From contig CBDAUN010000003.1 of NCBI GenBank assembly GCA_965200645.1, positions 1,302,001 through 1,366,000 of the forward strand: 64,000 nucleotides of DNA, read 5' to 3'. The position numbers were made by a program, and so were the translations under genes. The notes under the pieces were generated by a model that saw nothing but the letters and a program-made list of their open reading frames with translations, ran no database searches and had not been told where the DNA came from. The stretch comes from CBDAUN01 sp965200645. Its GTDB lineage: Bacteria; Pseudomonadota; Gammaproteobacteria; Arenicellales; JAJDZL01. This document shows positions 9,168 through 17,710 of the stretch, piece by piece (position 1 is the first letter of the stretch; every line of letters begins with the position of its first letter).

Positions 9168-10418
9168 TCAGTGTGCCACACCTGCAGCACCGTGTTCATC
9201 AATCAAGGCACCTGTTGAGAATCGCTCGAGACTAAAAGCTTCATTCAGTTGGTGCGGTCGGTCCTGGGCGATTGTATGGGCAAAGACCCAACCAGAGCCT
9301 GGAGTTGCTTTAAATCCGCCGGTTCCCCAACCGCAGTTGAAGTACATACCCTTTACTGGAACAGACCCAATAATTGGGCATGCATCCGGACACACATCAA
9401 CGATGCCTCCCCATTGTCTTAACATGCGAACACGGGAGAAGATTGGAAACAACTCAACAATTGCTGCAATATTTCCCTCAATCACTGAAAAACTTCCGCG
9501 CTGACCGTAGCCATTGTAGGAGTCGATTCCTGCGCCAATGACTAGTTCACCCTTATCTGACTGACTGATGTAACCGTGTACCGCATTCGACATAACTACG
9601 GTATGCAGTACGGGTTTGATCGGCTCGGATACCAGAGCCTGCAAAGGATGGCTTTCAATTGGCATTCGAAATCCTGCCAGGTTTGCCAGCACGCTTGAGT
9701 GACCTGCAGCTACGACGCCTACCTTGTTTGCCTTAATGGTGCCTTTAGTAGTTTCAACTCCGACTACAGCGCCATCCTCCTGTATAAATCCCGTTACTTC
9801 GCAGTTTTGGATAATGTCCACGCCGCGGGCGTCTGCCGCCCTTGCAAATCCCCATGCAACAGCATCGTGACGGGCAACACCTCCGCGCGGCTGAAACGAA
9901 GCTCCCAATACCGGATAGCGTGCATCATTCGATGTATTCATAATCGGTACTTTGCGCTTAATTTCATCTGGAGTTAGGATTTCGCTGTCGATGCCATTGA
10001 GTTTATTTGCATTTGAGCGCCGATAAATGTCACGCATATCCTGCAGGTTGTGTCCAAGATTCATCACCCCACGCTGGCTAAACATGACGTTGAAATTAAG
10101 TTGCTGGGACAAACCTTCCCACAGCTTCATGGACTTTTCGTAAAGATGTGCTGCTTCGTCCCATAAATAGTTTGAACGTACAACGGTGGTGTTACGTCCG
10201 GTATTACCACCACCGATCCAGCCTTTTTCCAAAACAGCAACATTTGTGATGCCGTGTTCTGTCGCCAAATAGTACGCAGTTGCGAGTCCATGACCACCTC
10301 CACCTACGATGATTACGTCGTACTGTGGCTTCGGGTCGGGGTGTCGCCACATAGCCGGCCATTGCTTATGACCCGACAAGGCGTGTCGGGCCAATGAAAA
10401 AATAGAATATTTCTTCAT
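9168..10418 (-). CDS. soxB: Sarcosine oxidase beta subunit SoxB
   Basis: The beta subunit carries the FAD and covalent FMN and performs the sarcosine oxidation. The protein begins MKKYSIFSLARHALSGHKQW, a typical SoxB N terminus. This places the start at the ATG at 10418 rather than the in-frame TTG at 10439, giving 416 residues. The FAD-binding GGGGHGLATAYYLA motif lies near residue 40. The RHDAVAWGFARAADARGVDI segment and the C-terminal NCGWGTGGFKATPGSG loop match the DAO-type oxidoreductase family. It follows glyA by 51 nt and leads soxBDAG. The glyA-soxBDAG order is the classic sarcosine-oxidase operon. Confidence 0.97.
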   Translation of the reverse strand: MKKYSIFSLARHALSGHKQWPAMWRHPDPKPQYDVIIVGGGGHGLATAYYLATEHGITNVAVLEKGWIGGGNTGRNTTVVRSNYLWDEAAHLYEKSMKLWEGLSQQLNFNVMFSQRGVMNLGHNLQDMRDIYRRSNANKLNGIDSEILTPDEIKRKVPIMNTSNDARYPVLGASFQPRGGVARHDAVAWGFARAADARGVDIIQNCEVTGFIQEDGAVVGVETTKGTIKANKVGVVAAGHSSVLANLAGFRMPIESHPLQALVSEPIKPVLHTVVMSNAVHGYISQSDKGELVIGAGIDSYNGYGQRGSFSVIEGNIAAIVELFPIFSRVRMLRQWGGIVDVCPDACPIIGSVPVKGMYFNCGWGTGGFKATPGSGWVFAHTIAQDRPHQLNEAFSLERFSTGALIDEHGAAGVAH

Positions 10419-10469
10419 GCCTGATCCACTGAATAGCAAATCAGGTGACGTTATTGTAGAAAAGTAGTT

Positions 10470-11720
10470 TTACTGGTAAACAGGAAAGCGGATACATAGT
10501 TCCTTTACCCTTTCCTTTACGCTAGCGATCGTGTCCGTATTGTTGATGTCGTCGAGAATCTCACACATCCACTCTGTCAACTCGCTCATTTCCTTTTCCT
10601 TGAAACCTCGAGTCGTAGAGGCGGGTGAACCAATCCTTAAGCCACTTGTCACGAATGGTGAACGTGGGTCATTAGGGACTGTGTTCTTATTGACGGTGAT
10701 ATTTGCTTCGCCAAGCGCTGCGGCAGCATCCTTGCCCGTCACGTCCTTGTCGACCAGATCCAATAAAAATAGGTGACTGTCGGTTCCGCCAGAAACAACC
10801 TTGAAGCCGCGCTGCATGAACACATTAGCCATAGCTTGCGCGTTCTTAACGATTTGTTCTTGGTACGTTACAAAGTCAGGTTCCAGTGCTTCCTTAAATG
10901 CTACTGCCTTTGCGGCTATGACATGCATCAGTGGTCCGCCCTGACCACCGGGGAACACCGAAGAGTTTAGCTTCTTTTCTACTTCTTCATTCGCTCGGGC
11001 AAGAATCATGCCGCCACGTGGTCCACGCAAAGTTTTATGAGTCGTAGTCGTGGTTACGTCGGCAATTGGGACTGGATTTGGATACACCCCTGCGGCAACC
11101 AATCCTGCCACATGTGCCATGTCGACGAAAAGGTAAGCATTATGTCTATCAGCTATTTCTCGAAACTTTTTCCAGTCCATCACTCTGGAATAAGCGGAAA
11201 AACCGGCAATAATCATTTTGGGTTTGTGCTCAGCTGCCAGTGCGTCAACTTCGTCGTAATCGAGAATTCCTTCACTGTCAATCCCGTACTGAACTGAGTT
11301 GTAAATTTTGCCGGAGAAGTTCACCTTTGAACCGTGAGTTAAATGACCACCATGATCCAAGCTCATACCCAATACTGTTTCGTGGGGATTTAAGAGCGCC
11401 ATAAAGACGGCCGAATTAGCCTGTGAACCGGAGTGCGGCTGAACGTTTACGTAAGCTGCGTCGAACAGCTTTTTGGCCCGTTCAATTGCCAGAGACTCGG
11501 CAACATCGACATATTCACAACCACCGTAATACCTCTTTGCCGGATAGCCTTCGGCGTACTTGTTGGTCATTACACATCCTTGCGCCTGCAATACTCTCGG
11601 ACTTGTGTAGTTTTCTGATGCGATTAGTTCTACGTGCTCTTCCTGACGAACCTCTTCATTCTGCATTGCCTCCCAAAGCTCTTCATCGTAGTCACGAATC
11701 GAATCCGATTTTCTAAACAT
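10470..11720 (-). CDS. glyA: Serine hydroxymethyltransferase GlyA
   Basis: GlyA interconverts serine plus tetrahydrofolate with glycine plus 5,10-methylene-THF using PLP. The 416-residue length is standard. The conserved VELIASENYTSP, NVQPHSGSQAN and TTTTHKTLRGPRGG segments are present; the last holds the PLP lysine. The ATG at 11720 is preceded at a good distance by TAGGAG, so the start is secure. It heads the soxBDAG cluster, 51 nt before soxB, and so uses both products of sarcosine oxidase, glycine and methylene-THF, to make serine. About 1 kb of upstream DNA without a clear gene leaves room for its promoter. A small CGGGA/TCCCG hairpin lies 35-50 nt upstream (about 11757-11772), but I see no recognisable glycine riboswitch. 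Confidence 0.97.
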   Translation of the reverse strand: MFRKSDSIRDYDEELWEAMQNEEVRQEEHVELIASENYTSPRVLQAQGCVMTNKYAEGYPAKRYYGGCEYVDVAESLAIERAKKLFDAAYVNVQPHSGSQANSAVFMALLNPHETVLGMSLDHGGHLTHGSKVNFSGKIYNSVQYGIDSEGILDYDEVDALAAEHKPKMIIAGFSAYSRVMDWKKFREIADRHNAYLFVDMAHVAGLVAAGVYPNPVPIADVTTTTTHKTLRGPRGGMILARANEEVEKKLNSSVFPGGQGGPLMHVIAAKAVAFKEALEPDFVTYQEQIVKNAQAMANVFMQRGFKVVSGGTDSHLFLLDLVDKDVTGKDAAAALGEANITVNKNTVPNDPRSPFVTSGLRIGSPASTTRGFKEKEMSELTEWMCEILDDINNTDTIASVKERVKELCIRFPVYQ

Positions 11721-12724
11721 GTCAACTCCTAGAATCAGTAATTTTGTAGTGTTTGCGGGAGACTATTCCCGTTTTGTGTTGGTCTAAAACGACTTTATCT
11801 GTCCTATGTATTTTACTGACAATAACGCTATTTGATATTGATTTTTGAGTTTAATTCTGGTGTTGAGGACTATTCTATTGACGATGGTAGGTGACAAATT
11901 CTTGAATATTGAAACAAATAAATTCATTCAAAGTCGACTTGATTTGAAGTTGCGTTGGTTCCATTTAAGGTTATGACTAATCGGTAGATTGTTAGTCAAT
12001 TGACACTCCAACATATGGCTTAATATCAGCTAACTCGAAAACGCACATCATTAGTGGGAATTGAACGGATAGTCTTGCAACCTGCCCCGTAGAACACGGA
12101 TCAGCAGCACAACTTACTTCGAACCCCACATGTCCAAGGCCTGAGCCGTGGACAAAAACTCCCGTTCCAATACCTTCATTTGCAAGGCTGAAAACTTGGA
12201 TGTGACAGTTTCGCGAGGATTGGGGATTATATTTGTCAGAAGAAATGGCTTTGACAGGAAAAATTTGCGTTTCGTAGGATATCTCCTATATAGTGTTGAA
12301 TGGATTGGGAATTGCTCAGTCGGCAATTGGGTTCTGGTTTACTGGAGCCCTTTTGTTTTTGGGGCTATGGCAATTCTTTGATCGACGGAATCGATTAGTT
12401 ATGTCTCGTGTAAACACCTGTGATCAGTTGCAAAGGGGGTGACAACAAATGCTCTCGACTCTCACCCCAGCAATTGTCCTCAAACCAATTCTCGACAGAC
12501 GCATCATCAGGGAACATCTGAAACAGTTCGATTGTGCTAGCTCCCTTACAGAATTGCTTACCAGGAGCCCCTTATGTTGTCTATGTTATGGAGGTATCGC
12601 TGATTCATCAATTAATTATGAACTTCCACCTAATCCATCATGCTTAGTCAAGTTTATAATTCCCTAATTAATTGTTGAGTCGATAATGGCTCATCAAAAA
12701 AACAGTCATTGACCTAGCCGACCT
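11721..12724. other. About 1 kb without a confident gene between glyA and bolA
   Basis: The stretch holds the glyA upstream region and the upstream region of bolA. No RNA gene, insertion sequence or known domain was recognised. Two things stand out: a possible 49-codon membrane-peptide frame at 12293-12442, and a GGGGTGA/TCACCCC inverted repeat with a 20-nt loop around 12434-12467. A minus-strand frame at 12114-12326 looks noncoding. The rest appears as unstructured AT-rich spacer. Confidence 0.5.
12293..12442 (+). CDS. Possible 49-residue single-span membrane peptide
   Basis: A GTG-initiated frame (GTG-TTG-AAT) runs 49 codons to TGA. The middle, GFWFTGALLFLGLWQFFDRR, is one strongly hydrophobic helix followed by a basic stretch, as expected for a small inner-membrane protein with its positive end inside. 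An in-frame TAG lies six codons before the GTG, so the frame cannot extend upstream. There is no convincing Shine-Dalgarno sequence (AGGA stands too far away at about -17), and I recognise no family. It may equally be a decayed piece of a longer gene. Confidence 0.25.
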   Translation: MLNGLGIAQSAIGFWFTGALLFLGLWQFFDRRNRLVMSRVNTCDQLQRG

Positions 12725-13051
12725 ATGAAAGTTCAAAATCGCATTGAAAATACCCTGAATCAAGCACTGCAACCGGAACATCTTGAAGTGATCAATGAAA
12801 GCGGAATGCACAATGTTCCGAAGGGGTCAGAATCACATTTCAAGGTTATCGCTGTTTCACATCAGTTCAGCGAGAAGTCTTTGGTCATGAGGCACCGAAT
12901 TATTAACGAACTACTTTCGGATGAAATCGCGGGACCAATTCATGCCCTTTCACTACACACAATGACGCCATCTGAGTGGGAGCAACAAGAAAAGTCTACT
13001 GCTGACTCACCATTGTGTCTGGGCGGTTCAAAACTAGAACGCTCGGGGTAA
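12725..13051 (+). CDS. bolA: BolA family protein
   Basis: The 108-residue protein is a BolA/IbaG-type small protein. The N terminus resembles RIENTLNQAL, followed by the helix-turn region HNVPKGSESHFKVIAVSHQF, with the conserved SHFKV histidine, and the C-terminal FSEKSLVMRHRIINELLSDE signature. BolA proteins bind monothiol glutaredoxins through a shared 2Fe-2S cluster and influence iron-sulfur trafficking, morphology and stress transcription. It stands alone on the plus strand, but the window also carries a full SUF assembly operon that such a protein could serve. About 15 residues after the usual end (SPLCLGGSKLERSG) are a species-specific tail. Confidence 0.92.
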   Translation: MKVQNRIENTLNQALQPEHLEVINESGMHNVPKGSESHFKVIAVSHQFSEKSLVMRHRIINELLSDEIAGPIHALSLHTMTPSEWEQQEKSTADSPLCLGGSKLERSG

Positions 13052-13208
13052 GTTTTTCGTTGCTTCCCGCTAATATTTTTAGAAAAAAAGTGAATGCTGT
13101 TTATCTAAGGAGATTCTGACTGGTTGCCCGATATAACACAGTATCAGATTAGCAGCAATCTCAACTGGAAGATTAATCTGTTAAACAGGTTGTGCGAATT
13201 TCAAGTTT

Positions 13209-13529
13209 TCAATTTTGAGAACCGAGTTCCCCGGCTGGGTTTGTTCGCACTTTTATTATCGCGAGGTCACTTTCACTTCCGTCAATCCTAGTTCGAACTT
13301 CCATATCGTATTCGGTATCTGGTGTCAAACCATTGAAACCGCGATGGGTCAATGGAGTAACGACACCGAAACTCCAGTTTCTGGAATTTGTTTCTCGCAA
13401 TTGAACCACATATTGCACATTCGGCTTCCAACTCGCTTCAAACAACTATCCTTTATCTATAGGTAGCGAAACATGAATCATTTCGTTATTCCATTTGATT
13501 TCCGGAAAACCTTTGATTGTTTGTCCCAT
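13209..13529 (-). pseudogene. Small fibronectin type III-like protein interrupted by an in-frame amber codon
   Basis: A strong GGAGG ribosome-binding site stands before an ATG at 13529 that starts MGQTIKGFPEIKWNNEMIHV. After 27 codons a TAG (13446-13448) interrupts the frame, which then continues for 78 codons to 13209. The second part reads as a fibronectin III fold: YVVQLRETNSRNW, then FNGLTPDTEYDMEVRTRIDG and VRTNPAG. Both halves make one compact domain of about 106 residues, so the TAG lies inside a single domain and is not a gene boundary. A TGG-to-TAG change would explain it. Upstream it has its own start signals; DinB lies further upstream on the same strand. It could be a recent pseudogene, an assembly error or amber readthrough. 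The function of the intact family is unknown to me. Confidence 0.6.
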
Positions 13530-13641
13530 GATTTCCTCCACGCTTAACTATCTGTTCGGACACTCCGAAAAGAGTTAAATTAATCTGAAGACGCTATTTG
13601 TTACCCATACATATTGAAACAATTACGCCCAAAGGTCAAAA

Positions 13642-14133
13642 TTATGCTGTTGCAAGATAGTCGACTACATCCATATCCGGAATCTGCTTGTCACATTGTG
13701 TGAGCATGGTATGAATTTGACCACGGTGATGGGTTTGGTGATTAAACAACGTCAGCATAACTTCGTTAACTGTGTTGGTACCCTTTACGCCGTTCATGCG
13801 TGCGTAACTAACAGATCGATTCAAATCGCTTTCGTCCCAACTGTTTACTAATTCCAGCAGGCGGTCATCCTCCTTGATTCGTGCATGTCTCAACTCATCA
13901 AAGTTCTCAAAGAGAATTTGATCGAGTGAACTGATTTCTTTGTTCTCATATCCGAGCAAGCGACAAATCCACAAGCGATCCACCAGTAGCAGGTGATTCA
14001 GTGTGTGGTGAATAGAACTGAAAAAGGACTTTCGATCCATTCTGTACTCGTCGTCATGCAATTCGGCACAGACGTTATAAATGATTTGATTTGCCCAAGC
14101 ATTGAATGTGGACATTAAATGAATATGTTGCAT
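13642..14133 (-). CDS. DinB family metal-dependent protein
   Basis: The 163-residue protein has the DinB/YfiT-like four-helix fold. Its metal ligands are recognisable as a histidine in the FFSSIHHTLNHLL helix (residues 41-48) and the NHQTHHRGQIHTML segment near the C terminus. Members include thiol-dependent enzymes acting on mycothiol, bacillithiol or glutathione, and damage-induced proteins without known activity. AAGGAGG stands nine bases before the ATG, which fixes the start. It is a single gene with gaps of more than 100 nt on both sides, so context does not reveal its substrate. Confidence 0.88.
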   Translation of the reverse strand: MQHIHLMSTFNAWANQIIYNVCAELHDDEYRMDRKSFFSSIHHTLNHLLLVDRLWICRLLGYENKEISSLDQILFENFDELRHARIKEDDRLLELVNSWDESDLNRSVSYARMNGVKGTNTVNEVMLTLFNHQTHHRGQIHTMLTQCDKQIPDMDVVDYLATA

Positions 14134-14318
14134 TGCGATAAACCTCCTTCCCTATGCTGGACCAAAATAGATATAGGTGAGGATTTTCACTGTTGTTTAA
14201 TCTTACTTGACTAAACACACCAACACTTAAAATCTTGATTTAATCCAAGTGCATTGACTATTGAGCGTATTGTAATTAAACGATTGGCGTGAAGATGGCG
14301 CAAAAAGTTTTTGGGTAA

Positions 14319-14762
14319 TTACTCCAAAACTTCTCGACGCCTGTGAATTTGAACCACCCGCATTGTCATGACTACTTGTGCATTCTGATTAACCGTCGCA
14401 CAATGTAAATCTACATACCCGCGATCGTTTCTAGAACTTGAAGCGCGAACACCTAACACCTTGGCCTCCATATGCAAAGTATCACCAGGACGCACAGGCC
14501 TCAACCATCGTAATTCGTCAATTCCCGGAGATCCCATACCATTAGGGAAAATCCCCTTTTGCAGCAACATCCGAAATGAAAGAGCCATGGTTTGAAACCC
14601 ACTGGCAATGAGTCCCTTGTACTGCGACTTGGATGCGGCCTCAACATCGATATGAAAAGGCTGTGGGTCATACTGCAAAGCGAAATGTATGATTTCACCC
14701 TCAGTTAAAGTAACGCCATCACTTTTAAATTCGGCATCAACTTCAAAATCTTCAAAATACAT
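14319..14762 (-). CDS. MaoC-like (R)-hydratase family protein
   Basis: The 147-residue protein is a single hot-dog MaoC-type dehydratase. The segment FALQYDPQPFHIDVEAA carries the active-site aspartate and histidine, followed by GLIASGFQTMALSFRML and the RPGDTLHMEAKVLGVR strand. Such proteins hydrate enoyl-CoA or act on other acyl thioesters. I take the ATG at 14762 (MYFEDFEVD), which has GGGGA at seven bases, over a TTG at 14783 overlapping the upstream gene. It follows the ferredoxin-like gene with 17 nt between, so the two are probably translated from one message. The acyl substrate cannot be inferred. Confidence 0.88.
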   Translation of the reverse strand: MYFEDFEVDAEFKSDGVTLTEGEIIHFALQYDPQPFHIDVEAASKSQYKGLIASGFQTMALSFRMLLQKGIFPNGMGSPGIDELRWLRPVRPGDTLHMEAKVLGVRASSSRNDRGYVDLHCATVNQNAQVVMTMRVVQIHRRREVLE

Positions 14763-14779
14763 TAGATAGTCCCCAACTA

Positions 14780-15514
14780 TCAATCATCAACAACAGATCC
14801 AAAATAACGCACCAGGGTTTTTCTGGATCGGTCATAAAAGTAGTTCAGCTGCTCTTCACTATATCGATACTTTGAGCCCACTGGACAAGCAAGACGGGCC
14901 AAACATCTACGCTCGCAGGAAGATTCATTTGAAATTCGATATCGAGAACATGTCTCCAGTGCGAATTCGCCAATGTCTCGGACTGCACCTACAGGACAGG
15001 CTGTTTGACATGGCTTGTCGGTGCAGGTATCACATGGAGACCTATCATATTCATGTGTGGTAGGAGACAACTTGGCTGCAACAAGCAGGACTGCACGATA
15101 TGCAAACCATGGCCCGTACTTTGGATGAATTCCAAGACCAAGAGGGGACGTAAAACTCCAGCCCGCCCGCAGTCCTAGCTTGGTCAGGGAAATCATGTAC
15201 ATGGATGGATAAAGCAATACTGATTTGGTATTTAGAAACTCTTTAGCATATTGCTTTGCAATATGTGCGCTATAGTCATCAACCGGATCATTGCCTTTCA
15301 TTCCAAACTTTTGGAGCGAATTCCAAACTTTTGAACCAGCACTTCCGAATAGAATTACACTTTGATAATTTTCGAGTTCGGAAGCCGGCAAAACCGAAGC
15401 AACTAGATCCTGAATCTCCTTTGCATCGAACACATGCATCATATTGATGCCATGGGAATTCAAGAACTCAGTGCCAGCATCTGATTTGTTGAAATTCTCG
15501 GACAAGTTATTCAT
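14780..15514 (-). CDS. QueG-like 4Fe-4S ferredoxin-domain protein of unknown function
   Basis: The protein has 244 residues. Its C-terminal third holds a ferredoxin-type cluster motif, CDTCTDKPCQTACPVGAV (CxxCx4CxxxCP). A second, irregular cysteine group follows, in CSRYRISNESSCERRC and LARLACPVGSKY, enough for one 4Fe-4S cluster and perhaps part of a second. The arrangement recalls the tail of epoxyqueuosine reductase QueG, but the protein is more than 100 residues shorter and the second cluster spacing is different, so I do not call it QueG. It lies directly upstream of the maoC-like gene. A redox partner or a cofactor-activating role is possible. The SUF system elsewhere in the window could supply its cluster. 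Confidence 0.7.
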   Translation of the reverse strand: MNNLSENFNKSDAGTEFLNSHGINMMHVFDAKEIQDLVASVLPASELENYQSVILFGSAGSKVWNSLQKFGMKGNDPVDDYSAHIAKQYAKEFLNTKSVLLYPSMYMISLTKLGLRAGWSFTSPLGLGIHPKYGPWFAYRAVLLVAAKLSPTTHEYDRSPCDTCTDKPCQTACPVGAVRDIGEFALETCSRYRISNESSCERRCLARLACPVGSKYRYSEEQLNYFYDRSRKTLVRYFGSVVDD

Positions 15515-15629
15515 TACGTAGTTTAATTTTGTTTCGCAACAGGCGAAAGAAAAACTAGATTTCTTTCAACTTACTTCACAACCAAATGTGCAATTGTATC
15601 AGTAGCCAATTTCCTGTTCGGTGTAATCA

Positions 15630-16580
15630 ATGAACATTGAAGTTATTGGGCATCGTGGTGCCAGAGGATTGATGCCAGAAAATTCTCTTCCTGGTTTTGA
15701 AGCAGCCTTCCGTCTAGGCGTAGATGCAATCGAACTGGATGTTGGTGTTTCGGCTGATCATGAAGTGATTGTTTATCACGACCTACGACTAAATCCTCAA
15801 ATCACTCGGGATAGTTATGGTCAATGGATAGATTCACCAGGTCCAAAGATTAGTGATTTAACAATTGATGAGTTGAAGAGCTACGACATAGGAAGGATCA
15901 ATCCTCGTACTAAATACTTTCGCGAATTCCCCCATCAAAAGGCACTTAATGACATAAGAATTCCCACTTTGGGTGAACTTATTGATCTCACCAATAAACT
16001 TGAATTTAAAGGGCGAATTTACATTGAAGCAAAGCGACCGTCTTCACAACCATCTATGACGGTGGACTTAGAAACGTTCGCTGAGGTGCTGGTATCAAGT
16101 GTTCAACGATTCGGAATAACATCGAATGTAATCATCAAGTCCTTCGATCGGAACCTATTAGAGCAAATACAACAAATTAATTCGAATATCCTTCTTTCGC
16201 CAATTACCTCCACACATTTCAATGTAAATGATTTTGGGGGAGGCACAAAGAGGGGAAGTGGGACTCTTGTCAGGATCTTGAGGCGAATTTTCAGCCCCTG
16301 CGATGACGCAATGGTAGCCTTGAAGGGAAGTAGAACGCTTACCGATACGGAATTATCCATGCCGAAACTGATACGAACTCGCGGCTATCACACATGGTCG
16401 AGCAATTTCCGCGATCTCAACCTGGAGACTCTCACTGAAGCAAAGGAACTAGGATTGACAGTTATTACTTGGACAGTAAACGAAACAAAAGATATGCTCC
16501 GAATGATCGACTTAGGTGTAGATGGGATTGTGACCGACTATCCGGACAAACTAATTAAACTTCAAAATCAGGAAAATTGA
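15630..16580 (+). CDS. Glycerophosphodiester phosphodiesterase (GDPD family)
   Basis: GDPD enzymes hydrolyse glycerophosphodiesters to glycerol 3-phosphate and an alcohol. The 316-residue TIM-barrel protein has the opening VIGHRGARGLMPENSLPG with the catalytic HR and the metal-binding glutamate. The ELDVG segment and VYHD follow, and the C-terminal LGVDGIVTDYP motif closes the barrel. There is no signal peptide, so it is probably cytoplasmic, like UgpQ. It stands alone on the plus strand; its last 26 nt overlap, tail to tail, the end of mobB. Choline-containing glycerophosphodiesters would connect it with the methylated-amine genes at the start of the window, but that is only a guess. Confidence 0.93.
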   Translation: MNIEVIGHRGARGLMPENSLPGFEAAFRLGVDAIELDVGVSADHEVIVYHDLRLNPQITRDSYGQWIDSPGPKISDLTIDELKSYDIGRINPRTKYFREFPHQKALNDIRIPTLGELIDLTNKLEFKGRIYIEAKRPSSQPSMTVDLETFAEVLVSSVQRFGITSNVIIKSFDRNLLEQIQQINSNILLSPITSTHFNVNDFGGGTKRGSGTLVRILRRIFSPCDDAMVALKGSRTLTDTELSMPKLIRTRGYHTWSSNFRDLNLETLTEAKELGLTVITWTVNETKDMLRMIDLGVDGIVTDYPDKLIKLQNQEN

Positions 16581-17103
16581 GATCACCAGATAATTTACGT
16601 TCCATAATGAACTCAGCAATCGCTTCATGATCGTTCAAATCCAATATCAATACTTCAGCATCAACTGACTCCGGAGAGTCTGTTGCAACAGCAATAACGT
16701 GTTTGTCGCTACGAGCAAGTAATTGGGGACCACGTGCGGCTCGATGCACTTCAATTTTTTGAAACGGCTCTTGCTTGAACCCCTCTACAACAATCAAGTC
16801 CAGTGGCTGATATTTATAGAATTCAAGCATATCTCGCAGTGTAGGTTCGTCTACATTTGAACGCTCCGTCATCCAAGCAATTCTATTGCGAGATGCAATC
16901 AATACCTGCTCTGCTCCCGCCTTTCGAAATTCATAGCTGTCCTTGCCCGGAGTATCGATGGTGAAATCATGGTGAGCGTGCTTGAGCACGCCAACTCGAA
17001 GGCCACGCTGAAGCAATAATGGAATAATGTGGCTCAGTAAAGTGGTTTTTCCGGTTCCGCTGTATGCTGCAAAGCCAATAACTGAAGGACTGGAGGAGTT
17101 CAT
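16555..17103 (-). CDS. mobB: Molybdopterin-guanine dinucleotide biosynthesis protein MobB
   Basis: MobB is a GTP-binding P-loop protein that assists MobA in attaching GMP to molybdopterin. The 182-residue protein has its P-loop near residue 14 (FAAYSGTGKTTLL), followed by VGVLKHAHHDFTIDTPGKDS, a near-diagnostic MobB segment, and LIVVEGFKQEPFQKIEVHR. It follows mobA by 7 nt and ends the tupABC-mobAB operon. Its 3' end overlaps the convergent GDPD gene by 26 nt. Confidence 0.95.
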   Translation of the reverse strand: MNSSSPSVIGFAAYSGTGKTTLLSHIIPLLLQRGLRVGVLKHAHHDFTIDTPGKDSYEFRKAGAEQVLIASRNRIAWMTERSNVDEPTLRDMLEFYKYQPLDLIVVEGFKQEPFQKIEVHRAARGPQLLARSDKHVIAVATDSPESVDAEVLILDLNDHEAIAEFIMERKLSGDLNFPDFEV

Positions 17104-17110
17104 TTAAAAA

Positions 17111-17710
17111 CTAGTTCAGTTGCGCCTGATCCCGCTCTTCGGGAGTGTTGATGTTGGTAAACAGTTCAGACTCATCTGAAAAATCTGCAAGACGATACCT
17201 TAGGCGCATAAACCACCGATCTATTTTTCTATCGCCTGATTCCAAAAACTGTTCCAAATCATCAGTCAAGTCGCACCTGATCATCAAAAATGTCGGTTGC
17301 ATTCTCTGACCATCTGAGGCAACTATGACATCATATTCGTTAGGATCGAACGAAGCCATTCTGTGAACATAATCCTTAGTTACAGAAGGACAATCGCATG
17401 GTGCACTAACAATCCAAGGCGTACTTGCCGCATGCATAGAACTCAAAAGACCTGCTAGTGGACCTTGATAGCCAGTTAACTGATCCTCAACTACTCGAAC
17501 GTCGAAATTTTTGTACTCTTGCAAGTTTCGATTAGCGTTTATTAGTACTTCTTGAACTTGGGGGCTTAGAGCATTTAGGACAATTTGACACATGGGGACA
17601 CCATTGATTTTTACCAAACCTTTGTCAATCCCACCCATTCTAGTAGCACGTCCACCAGCTAAAATGACACCAGTGATTGCGGACTGCTGAACCTGCTTGT
17701 CTGACATCAT
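17111..17710 (-). CDS. mobA: Molybdenum cofactor guanylyltransferase MobA
   Basis: MobA transfers GMP from GTP to molybdopterin carrying Mo or W, making the bis-MGD cofactor of DMSO-reductase-family enzymes. The protein has 199 residues. The nucleotide-binding VILAGGRATRMGGIDKGLV motif at the N terminus, DQLTGYQGPLAGLLSSM, and the VSAPCDCPSV metal-binding aspartate region are all present. Start and tupC stop overlap as ATGA, so translation is coupled to the transporter. That coupling suggests that the metal imported by TupABC feeds directly into this cofactor. Confidence 0.95.
   Translation of the reverse strand: MMSDKQVQQSAITGVILAGGRATRMGGIDKGLVKINGVPMCQIVLNALSPQVQEVLINANRNLQEYKNFDVRVVEDQLTGYQGPLAGLLSSMHAASTPWIVSAPCDCPSVTKDYVHRMASFDPNEYDVIVASDGQRMQPTFLMIRCDLTDDLEQFLESGDRKIDRWFMRLRYRLADFSDESELFTNINTPEERDQAQLN

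Noticed and set aside
11721..12100. A glycine or tetrahydrofolate riboswitch before glyA
   Set aside because: I looked for the conserved glycine-aptamer and THF-aptamer blocks and saw neither; only a small 5-bp hairpin is present.
12114..12326. Minus-strand frame of 70 codons upstream of glyA
   Set aside because: No ribosome-binding site, no family resemblance and no conserved composition. It overlaps the better plus-strand membrane-peptide frame.
13446..13448. Pyrrolysine insertion at the amber codon of the FN3 gene
   Set aside because: No pylT, pylS or methylamine methyltransferase gene is visible, and FN3 proteins are not known to use pyrrolysine.
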